64,000 bases of DNA, taken from the NCBI GenBank assembly GCA_046330455.1, contig JAXLSU010000003.1:186001-250000 (forward strand), in the 5' to 3' direction. The notes beneath the pieces are model-generated. The model was not told where the DNA came from, did no database searches, and was given only the letters and a program-made list of their open reading frames with translations. Source of the DNA: CAVQXR01 sp046330455. Its GTDB lineage: Bacteria > Actinomycetota > Thermoleophilia > Gaiellales > Gaiellaceae. Position numbers and translations under genes: made by a program. Positions 1 to 8,406 of this stretch are shown here, piece after piece (the stretch's first letter is position 1; each line of letters starts with the position of its first letter).

Positions 1-2
1 GG

Positions 3-527
3 CTCGCGAAGCTGGCCGGCGGCGTGGCCGTCGTGAAGGTCGGCGCTGCGACCGAGACCGAGATGAAGGAGAAGAAGCACCGCGTCGAGGACGCGCTGCA
101 GGCGACCCGGGCCGCCCTCGAGGAGGGCATCGTGCCGGGCGGCGGCGTCGCGCTCCTGAACGCCGCTGACGGGACCCGCAAGAACGCCGAGTCCCTCGAC
201 TCGGACGAGAAGACGGGTGCAGGCATCATCCTCCGCGCGCTGGAGGAGCCGCTTCGCCAGCTCGCCGCGAACGCGGGCCTCGAGGGCTCGGTCGTCGTCG
301 ACAAGGTTCGCCACGCCTCCAAGGGCCAGGGCCTGAACGTCGACAGCGGTGAGCTCGAGGATCTCGTCAAGGCCGGGATCATCGACCCGACGATGGTGAC
401 CCGCTCGGCGCTGCAGAACGCGGCGTCGATCGCGAAGAACATCATCACGACCGAGGCGATCGTCGCCGAGGTTCCCGAGAAGACCGCTGCCGCTCCGGCG
501 ATGCCGGGCGGGATGGGCGACTTCTAG
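3..527 (+). CDS. groEL: Chaperonin GroEL, C-terminal part (5' truncated by window edge)
   Basis: The frame is already open at base 3, so the gene begins outside the window; 174 C-terminal residues of a family normally about 540 long are visible. GroEL forms the double-ring ATP-driven cytosolic protein-folding chamber with GroES. The visible part is the returning intermediate segment and the C-terminal equatorial domain: KVGAATETEMKEKKHRVEDA, then EEGIVPGGGVALL with the conserved nucleotide-side GGG, and the terminal GGMGDF tail. The tail is a GGM-type tail, not the histidine-rich tail of some actinobacterial GroEL1 paralogues, so this is more likely the housekeeping copy. A strong hairpin follows the stop codon. 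The identification is secure; which paralogue it is remains inference. Confidence 0.97.
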   Translation, partial: LAKLAGGVAVVKVGAATETEMKEKKHRVEDALQATRAALEEGIVPGGGVALLNAADGTRKNAESLDSDEKTGAGIILRALEEPLRQLAANAGLEGSVVVDKVRHASKGQGLNVDSGELEDLVKAGIIDPTMVTRSALQNAASIAKNIITTEAIVAEVPEKTAAAPAMPGGMGDF

Positions 528-550
528 AGTCCCCGGACCTTTTCGGACGT

Positions 551-582
551 GCGAACGGGCCGGCCCACGCCGGCCCGTTCGC
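551..582. terminator. Strong hairpin after groEL, probable bidirectional terminator
   Basis: A perfect 14-bp GC-rich stem (551-564 pairing with 569-582) closes a 4-base CCAC loop 23 bases after the groEL stop. It lies between groEL and the convergent hydrolase gene, so it could end transcription from both sides. No T-tract follows, as is common in high-GC actinobacteria. Confidence 0.75.
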
Positions 583-596
583 ATCTCCGGGAGGGC

Positions 597-1340
597 CTAC
601 CCTCGAACGCCCGTCGCGAGCTCGTCGAGGACGGCGGCGGTGCCGGCCGGGTTCGTCAGCTGGGGATCGTGGGACGCCTCGAGCTCGCGGTAGATCCATC
701 CTTCGGCACGGGCCCGGGCGGCGAACGGTGTGATCGGGTCGTTCCCCACCGTTTCCTGTAGCTCGCTACGGGTGCAGCGCACGAAGGCCCGGGGAAGGCG
801 ATCGACGGCACCCGTCAGGCGGATCGGCTCGAGGAAGCTCGCGGCGGGCTGGTCGCGGAGCCGACCGACGTAGCGGGCGCGCTCCCCGGGCGGCACCGAG
901 CCCTCGGCGGGCAGCACCATCGCAGGGACGGGCACCCGCCAGCCGTCCCCGGAGGCATCGGCCGCGGCACGCACGGTGTCGCCGAACGAGCTCGGCAGGA
1001 GGTCGCAGGCGGACTGGCCGTCGCGGGGAACGAGGGCGTCGACGTACACGACCAGGCCGATCCTGTCGGCTGTCCGGTCGGCCGCGCCCGTTACCGGCAG
1101 GCCGCCGTAGCTGGCACCGCAGAGAACGACCTCGTGGAGGTCCTCGAGCTCGAGCATCGAGACGATGTCCTGGACGTGCGTCGCGAGCCCCACCTCGCGG
1201 TGCGCGAGGTGTGCTCGCTCGCCGAGGCCGGTGAGGGTCGGCGTGTGGACCTCGTGCGCCCGCCCGCGGAGCGCCCGTGCGACGGCCGCCCACTCCCAGC
1301 CACCGCCCCAGGCGCCGTGAACGATCACGAACGTCGCCAC
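597..1340 (-). CDS. Alpha/beta hydrolase (EstC/salicylate-esterase-like)
   Basis: Predicted 247-residue soluble hydrolase. It starts with the first fold strand and oxyanion region (ATFVIVHGAWGGGWEW), carries the nucleophile elbow GASYGG (Ser about residue 96) and a C-terminal catalytic His in LEASHDPQLTNP, which completes a Ser-Asp-His triad. The arrangement resembles plant MES/HNL-like and bacterial EstC esterases; the substrate cannot be told from sequence. The GTG start at 1340 is chosen because the fold begins immediately after it and GAGGAGG lies at a suitable distance upstream; an in-frame extension to 1532 has no family resemblance. The gene stands alone, convergent with groEL. Confidence 0.8.
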   Translation of the reverse strand: MATFVIVHGAWGGGWEWAAVARALRGRAHEVHTPTLTGLGERAHLAHREVGLATHVQDIVSMLELEDLHEVVLCGASYGGLPVTGAADRTADRIGLVVYVDALVPRDGQSACDLLPSSFGDTVRAAADASGDGWRVPVPAMVLPAEGSVPPGERARYVGRLRDQPAASFLEPIRLTGAVDRLPRAFVRCTRSELQETVGNDPITPFAARARAEGWIYRELEASHDPQLTNPAGTAAVLDELATGVRG

Positions 1341-1708
1341 GCCGGAGAGCCTCCTCGACCGCAGACCCCGGGTCAAGCCCGGGCGCGAAGGCCGAACCGG
1401 ACATGACGGGGGGTCAGACCCCCGGACATGTCCCAAACGGACGGACGAGACGCGATCGACCGACCTGGTCGACCGCGTTCGAGGCTTCGACCCGTGGCCA
1501 AGGGACGGCCGAATTGATCCGGTTGAATCCAATGGCCAGGGCCTCGACGCCGAACGGCGAGGCGCCGGAACGATGGTTTCGGCCGCCCGGCAGGCCGAGC
1601 TTCGCGGCCGACGGTGCTCGCGGCTCGATGTCGGCGCGCCGGCGCCTGCGGTGCTCGTCGTCGGCGCCAGGCGTCGCGCGTGATGGCCTGCCCGCGCGCG
1701 TCGTCAGG
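1341..1708. other. Non-coding gap of about 370 bases
   Basis: No convincing gene was found on either strand; the open frames here look like composition artefacts. The gap holds a hairpin with a flanking direct repeat at 1397-1430 and further low-information GC-rich sequence. Confidence 0.5.
1397..1430. repeat. GGGGGT-CAG-ACCCCC hairpin flanked by a 9-base direct repeat
   Basis: Bases 1409-1423 form a 6-bp stem with a CAG loop. The nonamer CCGGACATG occurs on both sides, at 1397-1405 and 1422-1430. The hairpin lies between the hydrolase start and the end of oppF. It differs from the GGATCTCATCC repeat family elsewhere in the window. Confidence 0.5.
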
Positions 1709-2674
1709 TCAGCTCGCCTTGGTCATCGACGCGGCGGGTCGAACGCCGAGGGGAGCAGTGCGAAGGGTGGTGTTCGGCGGGAGGTCGTCCGGGTTCGGCA
1801 ACGCCGCGCAGGGTCGGGGTCGTCCGGGTCGCGGGGATCGGCTCGGAACGACCGAGATCAGCGCCCGCGTGTACGGATGCTGCGGGTTGCCGACCACCTC
1901 ACGCGCGGGGCCCTCCTCGACGATCCGCCCGAGGTACATGACGGCGATCCGGTCGGCGTAGTGAGCGGCGGTCGAGAGGTCGTGCGTGATCATCAGGATC
2001 CCGAGGCCGGCGCGCCGCAGCTCGTCGAGCAGGGCGAGGATCCCGGCCCGGACGGAGACGTCGAGCATCGAGACCGGCTCGTCGGCGACGAGCAGCTCGG
2101 GCTCGAGCACGAGCGCGGCGGCGATCGCGACGCGCTGGCGCTGCCCGCCGGAGAGCTCGTGAGGGTAGCGCTCGACGAACAGCTCCGGAGGTGTGAGGCC
2201 TGCCCGCACGAGCGCGTCGTGCACGAGCTGGCGCCGCTCCGTGGTGTTCCCGATCCCGTGGACGGCGAGCGGCTCCTCGATCGTCTGGCGAACGCGGAAC
2301 CGGGGATCGAGCGACTCGTACGGATCCTGGTAGATGATCTGCATCCGCCTGCGCAGCGGGCGCAGGTCGCGGACTCCCTTGCCCGTGATCTCCTCGCCGC
2401 GAAAGCGGATCGAGCCGCTCACCGGATCGACGAGCCGCAGCGTCGTCTGTGCCGTCGTCGTCTTCCCGCAACCTGACTCGCCGACGAGTGCGAGCATCTC
2501 TCCGGACCCGAGCGTGAAGGAGACGCCGTCGACCGCGTGCACGGTCTGTTGCTCACGCCGCGCGGCCGTACCGATCATGCCGCGGGGGATCGGGAACTGC
2601 GTGACGAGGTTCTCGACCTCGAGCAGCGCCGACGTGCCGTTCGCCGGCCCGTGAAGGGCGCCGGTGTCGCTCAC
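1709..2674 (-). CDS. oppF: Oligopeptide ABC transporter, second ATP-binding subunit
   Basis: 321-residue ATPase of the peptide/nickel ABC importer class. Walker A GESGCGKTT is at about residues 65-73, signature LSGGQRQR near 174-181 and Walker B LLVADEP near 194-200, followed by the switch His in MITHDLS. The C-terminal extension is the Opp/Dpp C-terminal domain. It would pair with OppD to drive peptide uptake through OppBC. The GTG start at 2674 follows AGG and overlaps the oppD stop by four bases (GTGA), so translation is probably coupled. It is the last gene of the operon oppA-B-C-D-F. Confidence 0.92.
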   Translation of the reverse strand: MSDTGALHGPANGTSALLEVENLVTQFPIPRGMIGTAARREQQTVHAVDGVSFTLGSGEMLALVGESGCGKTTTAQTTLRLVDPVSGSIRFRGEEITGKGVRDLRPLRRRMQIIYQDPYESLDPRFRVRQTIEEPLAVHGIGNTTERRQLVHDALVRAGLTPPELFVERYPHELSGGQRQRVAIAAALVLEPELLVADEPVSMLDVSVRAGILALLDELRRAGLGILMITHDLSTAAHYADRIAVMYLGRIVEEGPAREVVGNPQHPYTRALISVVPSRSPRPGRPRPCAALPNPDDLPPNTTLRTAPLGVRPAASMTKAS

Positions 2675-3648
2675 CCTGCCGCCCTCACCGCGTCGTCGTT
2701 GAGATGGCACTCGGCCTCGTGCTCGGGGCCGACGGTCAGGTGGCGGGGCGCCACCGTCGTACAGGGCTCGAAGACCTGGTCGCAGCGCGGGGCGAACGGA
2801 CAGCCGGCGAGCACGTGGTCGAGCCGGGGTGGGGCTCCGGGAATCGACGCGACGGCGCCCTCGCCGCCCAGGTCGGGCGTCGCCTCGAAGAGGAGTCGTG
2901 TGTACGGGTGGCGGGGATCGTGGTAGAGAGCGTCGATCGATCCGATCTCGACGAGCCGCCCCGCGTACATGACCGCGGCGCGGTCACAGGTCTGCGCGAC
3001 GACCGCGAGATCGTGGGTGACCATGATCAGCGTCAACCCGAGGTCGCGGCAGAGGTTCACGAGCAGCTGGAGGATCTGTGCCTGGACCATCACGTCGAGC
3101 GCCGTCGTCGGCTCGTCGGCGAGCAGCACCTTCGGCCTGCAGGCGAGCGCCATCGCGATCGCGGCCCGCTGGCGCATCCCGCCTGAGAACTCGTGCGGGT
3201 ACTGGGACGCCCGCACCTTCGCGATCCCGACGAGCTCGAGCAGCTCCTCGACCTGATGCTGCGCAGCCTTCCCCTCGGCGATGCCGTGCAGCTCCATGGG
3301 CTGGGCGATCTGGTCGCCGATGCGCTTGACCGGGTTGAAGGCGTTCATCGCCCCCTGGAAGACCATGCTGATGTCCTTCCACCGGTACGCGCTGACACTC
3401 TCCTCTCCCCGCTCGAGGATGTTCGTCCCTGCAAGCTCGACCACTCCGGCGAGGCTCGCGCTCGGCGGCAGCAGGCCCATCATCGCGAGGATCGCCGTCG
3501 TCTTTCCGCAGCCCGACTCACCGACGAGGGCGAAGCGTTCCCCCTCGGTGAGCGCGAAGCCGATCCCCTGGACGGCGTGGAGCTCGCCGCCGCCCTCGAG
3601 ATCGAACCAGACGTGGAGGTCCTCGACCCGGAGGATCGGCCCGGTCAT
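2671..3648 (-). CDS. oppD: Oligopeptide ABC transporter, first ATP-binding subunit
   Basis: 325-residue ATPase with Walker A GESGCGKTT (about 43-51), a slightly altered signature FSGGMRQR and Walker B VLLADEP. The C-terminus has the cysteine-containing CPFAPRCD segment typical of OppD/DppD, with two further Cys residues beyond it. The ATG at 3648 overlaps the oppC stop (ATGA). Its partner is OppF, encoded directly downstream. Substrate class (oligopeptide, dipeptide or other) cannot be decided from the ATPases. Confidence 0.92.
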   Translation of the reverse strand: MTGPILRVEDLHVWFDLEGGGELHAVQGIGFALTEGERFALVGESGCGKTTAILAMMGLLPPSASLAGVVELAGTNILERGEESVSAYRWKDISMVFQGAMNAFNPVKRIGDQIAQPMELHGIAEGKAAQHQVEELLELVGIAKVRASQYPHEFSGGMRQRAAIAMALACRPKVLLADEPTTALDVMVQAQILQLLVNLCRDLGLTLIMVTHDLAVVAQTCDRAAVMYAGRLVEIGSIDALYHDPRHPYTRLLFEATPDLGGEGAVASIPGAPPRLDHVLAGCPFAPRCDQVFEPCTTVAPRHLTVGPEHEAECHLNDDAVRAAG

Positions 3649-4589
3649 TCGCTGTCGAGCCTTCCCTTGAGCGGCCGCAGCCGGAACCTGCGGACGGAGA
3701 GGTGGCCGACCCGGAGCCGCGGGTTGAGCGACTCCTCCATCGACTGCCCGATCATCGTGCAGGCGAGGATCAGCAGCGTCACGCAGACACCCGGCGGGAC
3801 GATCGCCCACCACGCCTTGTTGAGGAGAGCATCGTCCTTGAATGCGTTCTCGATCAGGCGGCCCCAGGAGAGGAGGCTCGGATCGCCGAGCCCGAGGAAG
3901 GTGATGAACGTCTCGGCGAAGATCGCGAGCGCGATCAGGAGCACCGTGTTCGCGATCAGAAGGGGCGCGACCTGCGGCAGGATGTGGCGGACGATCACCC
4001 GCGTGTTGCTCGCGCCGACGGCGCGCGCGCGCTTCACGTAGACGCGCTCGCGGGTGCTCTTCACCTGCGAGCGGATGATCCGCGCAGTCGAGGTCCAGTA
4101 GATGAGCCCGATGATCAGGATGATGTTCGTCAGCGAGCGACCGAATAGCGCCGCGACGATGATCATGAGCGGCACGTCCGGGATCACGAGCATGTAGTCG
4201 GTGATCCGCATGAGCACCGTGTCGGTCTTGCCTCCGAAGTAGCCCGCGGCGATTCCGATCGTCCCGCCGATGAGCGCCGACACGAGCGCGGCCGCGAAGC
4301 CGACGATCAGCGAGACCGCGGTCCCGCCGATCAGCAGGGCGACCATGTCGGCGCCGCCGCCGTCGGTACCGAGTGCGTGCGCGCTGCTCGGAGGCTCGAA
4401 CACCTCGCGGACCTTCGTCCTCGGGTCCTGCTGCAGGATCAGGGGGCTGAAGACGGCGATCAGCACGAAGGCGAGCACGATCCCGATCCCGACCAGCATC
4501 TGCGGCTGGCGCAGCACCGGCGAGCGCAGGACCCTCCGGATTCCGCCGACCTCCACCTCGGCCTGAGCCGGCTCGATCGCCGTGCTCAC
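3645..4589 (-). CDS. oppC: Oligopeptide ABC transporter, permease subunit C
   Basis: 314-residue inner-membrane permease. It has an N-terminal cytoplasmic stretch and first membrane helix (MLVGIGIVLAFVLIAVFSPL), a periplasmic loop, then the BPD_transp_1 domain with the EAA loop RAVGASNTRVIVRHILP that docks the ATPases. The GTG start at 4589 overlaps the oppB stop by four bases; a long upstream extension in the same frame lies inside oppB and is not real. It forms the translocation pore with OppB. Confidence 0.93.
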   Translation of the reverse strand: MSTAIEPAQAEVEVGGIRRVLRSPVLRQPQMLVGIGIVLAFVLIAVFSPLILQQDPRTKVREVFEPPSSAHALGTDGGGADMVALLIGGTAVSLIVGFAAALVSALIGGTIGIAAGYFGGKTDTVLMRITDYMLVIPDVPLMIIVAALFGRSLTNIILIIGLIYWTSTARIIRSQVKSTRERVYVKRARAVGASNTRVIVRHILPQVAPLLIANTVLLIALAIFAETFITFLGLGDPSLLSWGRLIENAFKDDALLNKAWWAIVPPGVCVTLLILACTMIGQSMEESLNPRLRVGHLSVRRFRLRPLKGRLDSE

Positions 4590-5560
4590 TCCGTCACCCG
4601 CGGATCGAGGCGGAAGTACATGAGGTCGGCTACGAGGTTGAAGAAGATCACGGACAGCGTGAGGATCAGGAACGCTCCCTGGAGGATCGGGTAGTCGCGC
4701 TTGTCGATCGCCTCGACGATCGCAAGGCCGATGCCGGGATAAGAGAACACGTACTCGACGGTGATGAAGCCGCCGATGATGAAGCCGAGCGAGAGCGCGA
4801 TCAGCGTCACGATCGGCAGCATGGCGTTCCGAAGCCCGTCGGTCCGCACGATTCGCCAGTTCGAGAGCCCCTTCGCGCGGGCGGTCAGCACGTAGTCCTC
4901 GCCGAGGGTCTCGAGCATCGAGGAGCGCGCGATCAGTGCGTACTCGCCGAAGAGCACGAGCCCGATCGTGAGCGCGGGCAGGATCATGTGCTCGAGACGA
5001 TCGACGACGACGTCCCAGGTGGAGGCGTCGCCGAGGATCCCGAGGATCGGGTCCTTGATCCCCGAGGTCGGCAGGCCGACTGCACCCGCCACGAACAGGA
5101 CCATGAGCAGGCCGAGCCACTGCGGCGGCATCGAGTAGAAGGTCAGGCCGCCGTATAGCGTCGCCTTGTCGGCTTTCGTGCCGCGTCGCCAGGCGCAGAC
5201 CACCCCCGCGAGGATCCCGAACACGACCGAGAACGCGGTGCCGAGCGCGACCATCGGGATCGTGTTCTTGATCGGCGTCCAGAGCTCGCTGGCGACCGAC
5301 TTCTCGGTGCGCAGCGAGCTGCCGAGGTCACCGTGCGCGAGATCGCCTATGTAGCGCTTGTACTGCACCCACAGCGACTCGTCGAGCCCGAGCTGCTGGC
5401 GCTGGTACTCCTTGAACGCCGCCGTGCACTGCCGGCAGCGAAGCGCGGAGACGGCGTCGCCGGGAATGGCCCGGAAAAGGACGAAGTTGAGCGTGAGCGC
5501 GATGAAGACGGTGATCAGCGCAAAGGCAATGCGCTTGATGATCAGGTCTGCTCGGTTCAC
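4586..5560 (-). CDS. oppB: Oligopeptide ABC transporter, permease subunit B
   Basis: 324-residue permease. It starts with the family-typical amphipathic first helix (KRIAFALITVFIALTLNFVL) and the FRAIPGD motif, followed by further membrane helices and the EAA loop RAKGLSNWRIVRTDGL. The short periplasmic loop contains a CRQC pair, which may bind metal or form a disulfide; that pair is not something I recognise as conserved. The gene lies 36 bases after the oppA stop and overlaps oppC, consistent with one transcript. Confidence 0.93.
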   Translation of the reverse strand: MNRADLIIKRIAFALITVFIALTLNFVLFRAIPGDAVSALRCRQCTAAFKEYQRQQLGLDESLWVQYKRYIGDLAHGDLGSSLRTEKSVASELWTPIKNTIPMVALGTAFSVVFGILAGVVCAWRRGTKADKATLYGGLTFYSMPPQWLGLLMVLFVAGAVGLPTSGIKDPILGILGDASTWDVVVDRLEHMILPALTIGLVLFGEYALIARSSMLETLGEDYVLTARAKGLSNWRIVRTDGLRNAMLPIVTLIALSLGFIIGGFITVEYVFSYPGIGLAIVEAIDKRDYPILQGAFLILTLSVIFFNLVADLMYFRLDPRVTE

Positions 5561-5596
5561 GCCCCGTCCTTCTCCGGGCCTGCCTCCGGGTTGCCG

Positions 5597-7396
5597 TTAG
5601 CCGAGCATGCCGGGTCGTGTCCAGTAGAACTTCGCGTACGCGGCGAGGTTCGTCAGCTCCGGCGTGATCCCGCCCCAGGCGTTGCTGTGGGCGTCGAGGG
5701 CCACGTGGTTCGTGAGCTGCGTGTAGAGGACGTTGTCGTAGATCACCTGCTGCATCTCGTAGACGATCTGGCGACGCCCGTCGGGGTCGATCGTCGCACC
5801 CTGCTCCTCGTACATCGCGTCGTAGTCCGGGTTGTCCCAGCCCGTATCGCTCCAGGAGCACCACTGCTCCTTCGTCACGACCGAGAGCATGAAGTCGGGG
5901 TCGACGTAGCCGACCCAGTCCCACATCGCGATGTCCCAGCCCTGGTAGCCGGTCGAGGCCGCCGGGTCGCAGTCCTCTCCGGTCTGGACCGCGTACGTCG
6001 CCGTCGAATCGCCGCCGACGCGCTGCGTGACTTTCACACCGGCCTCGGCGAATCCCTCCTGGACGATCTGGAACGAGCGGTCGATGTTGAAGTCGACTCC
6101 GGTGGGCGTGAGGATCTCGTACTCCATCGGGTGCTCGGGCTGGGCGTTCTCGCCCGTCGTCGCCGGCACGACCCGGGTCCCGTCGGCCCCTCGTGCGTAG
6201 CCGAGCTCGTCGAGCATCCGGTTGCCCTCGGCGCAGTCGTGGATGAGCGGCCCGAGGTCGGGGTTCTCGAGGTTCGAGATGTGGCCGGGTAGGCTCTCGA
6301 CGGTCGTCGCGTAGCCGTTGAAGACGACGTCGATGATCTTCTCGCGGTCGACGCACATCGAGAGCGCCTTCTTGACCTGGGGATCGAGCAGCTCGACGTT
6401 CGTTGTCTTGTGGGGGTTCGAGTTCCAGGTGATGTTCGTCGTCTCGGCGCCCGGCACCTGGTTGACCGTGATGTTCTCGTCGGCCTTCAGGACGTCGACC
6501 GCGTTGAACGGCACCTGGTCGACCCAGTCGAGCTCGCCGGCCTGGAGGTCGGCGATCATCGAGTCGGAGTTCGTGTAGTAGATGAGCGCGACCGCCTCGG
6601 CGTTCGCCGGCTCGCCCCAGTAGTTCGGATCGGGGACGAAGGCGACCGTTCCCTTGGACTCGTACTGCTCGAGCGTGAACGCACCGCCCGTCACCATCGG
6701 GAGGTTCTGCTCGGGCTTGAACCGCTTCAGCTCCTTCGGATCCTGCTGCTCGAGCGGCTCGTAGACGTGGCGCGGGACGACGAAGAACTGCTCGAGCTGC
6801 TCGAGCGCGTTGCCGACCGGCCGGCCGTAGTGGATCACGAGCGTCTGGTCGTCGGGCGCCTCGGCGCTCTCGACGTGGTTGACCGACGGCGCCATGATCG
6901 CGGTCGGCCCGTCCGCGTACTTGACGGTCGTGTTGATCGTCCAGGCCGCGTCGTCGGCCGTCATCGGGGTCCCGTCCGACCAGCTGGTTCCGGGAGCGAG
7001 ATGGAACGTCCAGTCGAGACCGTCGGGCGAGGTCTCCCAGGAGGTCGCCCAGTCGCCGACGAGGAAGTAGCCCTTGTCCTCCGTGTAGTCGTACTGGACG
7101 AGCTGGGGGAGCAGCATGACGAAGGCCTGGTAGGCCTGGGACTCGATGTAGTTGAACGGGTTCAGCGAGTCGATGTCGTTGATCGTGCCGACCCGGAGGA
7201 TCCCTCCGGGGACGATCGTGCCACCCTCCCCGCCCTCGGCGGTCGTCGCCGGCGCCGTCTCCTGCCCGCCCGTGTCGGCCGTCGTCTCCGGCGGCGGTGT
7301 CTCCGTGCCCTCTCCTCCGCCTCCGCCGCCGCAGCCTGCGGCGAGAATCGCGAGCGCCGCCACCGTCGCGGCGAGCCCAAGCCACCGTGCCCTCAT
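5597..7396 (-). CDS. oppA: Peptide ABC transporter substrate-binding lipoprotein
   Basis: 599-residue SBP_bac_5 family receptor. A lipoprotein signal peptide (MRARWLGLAATVAALAILAA then GCGGGGG) puts the lipidated Cys at about residue 21, so it would be anchored outside the membrane. A Gly/Thr/Pro-rich linker follows, then the binding domain beginning LRVGTINDIDSLNPF. The start at 7396 is supported by a good Shine-Dalgarno (AAAGGAG) nine bases upstream. It is the first gene of the opp operon, and its position behind two peptidase-like genes suggests amino-acid or peptide amide substrates, which is inference. Confidence 0.93.
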   Translation of the reverse strand: MRARWLGLAATVAALAILAAGCGGGGGGEGTETPPPETTADTGGQETAPATTAEGGEGGTIVPGGILRVGTINDIDSLNPFNYIESQAYQAFVMLLPQLVQYDYTEDKGYFLVGDWATSWETSPDGLDWTFHLAPGTSWSDGTPMTADDAAWTINTTVKYADGPTAIMAPSVNHVESAEAPDDQTLVIHYGRPVGNALEQLEQFFVVPRHVYEPLEQQDPKELKRFKPEQNLPMVTGGAFTLEQYESKGTVAFVPDPNYWGEPANAEAVALIYYTNSDSMIADLQAGELDWVDQVPFNAVDVLKADENITVNQVPGAETTNITWNSNPHKTTNVELLDPQVKKALSMCVDREKIIDVVFNGYATTVESLPGHISNLENPDLGPLIHDCAEGNRMLDELGYARGADGTRVVPATTGENAQPEHPMEYEILTPTGVDFNIDRSFQIVQEGFAEAGVKVTQRVGGDSTATYAVQTGEDCDPAASTGYQGWDIAMWDWVGYVDPDFMLSVVTKEQWCSWSDTGWDNPDYDAMYEEQGATIDPDGRRQIVYEMQQVIYDNVLYTQLTNHVALDAHSNAWGGITPELTNLAAYAKFYWTRPGMLG

Positions 7397-7443
7397 CTCA
7401 CTCGCTCCTTTCCGGTGCTCCCGTACCCGTGGAGGGTGCGATC

Positions 7444-8406
7444 CTACGGCACGAGCGCCGGCTCGTCGATGGTCAGTCTCCGCTCGTCGGCGTCGAGGGT
7501 CGCGGTGACCCCGAGTGGAAGCGTCGCGAGATGCTTGCCGTGGCCCAGCGGCAGCCGGTACAGGACGGGCACGCCGAGCGGCCCGAGCTTTTCCTCGAGC
7601 ACGTCCTCGATCGACTTCGTCTGCGGCCACTCGGGCCGCTGCTCGTGCCAGTCGCATTTCTCCATGTCGCCGACTACGACGCCCGCAACGCCGTCGAGTT
7701 TGCCCGCGTGGAGGAGCTGGGTCAGATTCCCGTCCACGTACCAGGCCGGTGCGTCCACGTCCTCGAAGAAGAAGATGCAGCCGTCGAGGTCGACCTCCCA
7801 GGGCGTGCCCATCGTCTGCATGAGCAGCCAGAGACACCCCCCGACGAGCGGTGCCGTCACCTTGCCGCCGGAGATCGCGCGCACGTAGGGATCATCGGGA
7901 TTCCGGGGGACCTCCCCGGTCGTCTCGCCCGCGAGCACCGCGAGCTTTCGCTCCTTCGTGAACGGGGTCGTCTCGGGGTCGCCGTCACCGATCAGGCCGC
8001 AGCCGTAGAACGTCGCAAGCCCGGTTCGCTGCCGGATCGCGACGTGCAGCGCGGTGATGTCCGAGTAGCCGACGAACGGCTTCGGGTTGGCCGCGATCAG
8101 GTCGAAGTCGAGGTACGGGATCAGCTGCGCCGACCCGTAGCCTCCCTGCAGCGCCTCGACGACGTCGACCTCGTCGTCGGTGAACATGGCCATCAGGTCG
8201 CTCGCGCGGTCCTCCGCGGCTCCCGCGACGTAGTTGTCGCGCGCGAACACGTGGTCTCCGAGCTTGACGCGATAGCCGTGGGACTCCCACCATTCGACTC
8301 CCCTCAGGATGTCGGAGCGGTTGAAGTACGGGCTCGCACAGGGGGCGACTCCGATCGTTCCCCCCGGTCGCAGGGGCTTCGCGAAGCGCGTGGCGCTAGT
8401 GGACAT
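7444..8406 (-). CDS. S66 family LD-carboxypeptidase (LdcA/MccF-like)
   Basis: 320-residue cytoplasmic serine peptidase family. The nucleophile lies in FVGYSDIT (Ser about 115), and the C-terminal half supplies the acidic (FFFEDVD) and His (LPLGHGKH) elements of the S66 Ser-Glu-His triad. Family members cleave the L,D bond of murein tetrapeptides during wall recycling, or cleave microcin C-like peptidyl nucleotides (MccF). The start at 8406 lies 11 bases inside the upstream C45 gene, so the two are coupled. It stands 47 bases before oppA, suggesting that imported peptides are processed here; which of the two family activities applies is undecided. Confidence 0.85.
   Translation of the reverse strand: MSTSATRFAKPLRPGGTIGVAPCASPYFNRSDILRGVEWWESHGYRVKLGDHVFARDNYVAGAAEDRASDLMAMFTDDEVDVVEALQGGYGSAQLIPYLDFDLIAANPKPFVGYSDITALHVAIRQRTGLATFYGCGLIGDGDPETTPFTKERKLAVLAGETTGEVPRNPDDPYVRAISGGKVTAPLVGGCLWLLMQTMGTPWEVDLDGCIFFFEDVDAPAWYVDGNLTQLLHAGKLDGVAGVVVGDMEKCDWHEQRPEWPQTKSIEDVLEEKLGPLGVPVLYRLPLGHGKHLATLPLGVTATLDADERRLTIDEPALVP

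Noticed and set aside
551..582. CRISPR or phage repeat at the groEL hairpin
   Set aside because: Single palindrome with no repeated spacer structure; a terminator explains it.
1277..2476. Long plus-strand open frame antisense to oppF and its flank
   Set aside because: Arg/Pro-rich, no fold or motif; it is a high-GC shadow of the minus-strand gene.
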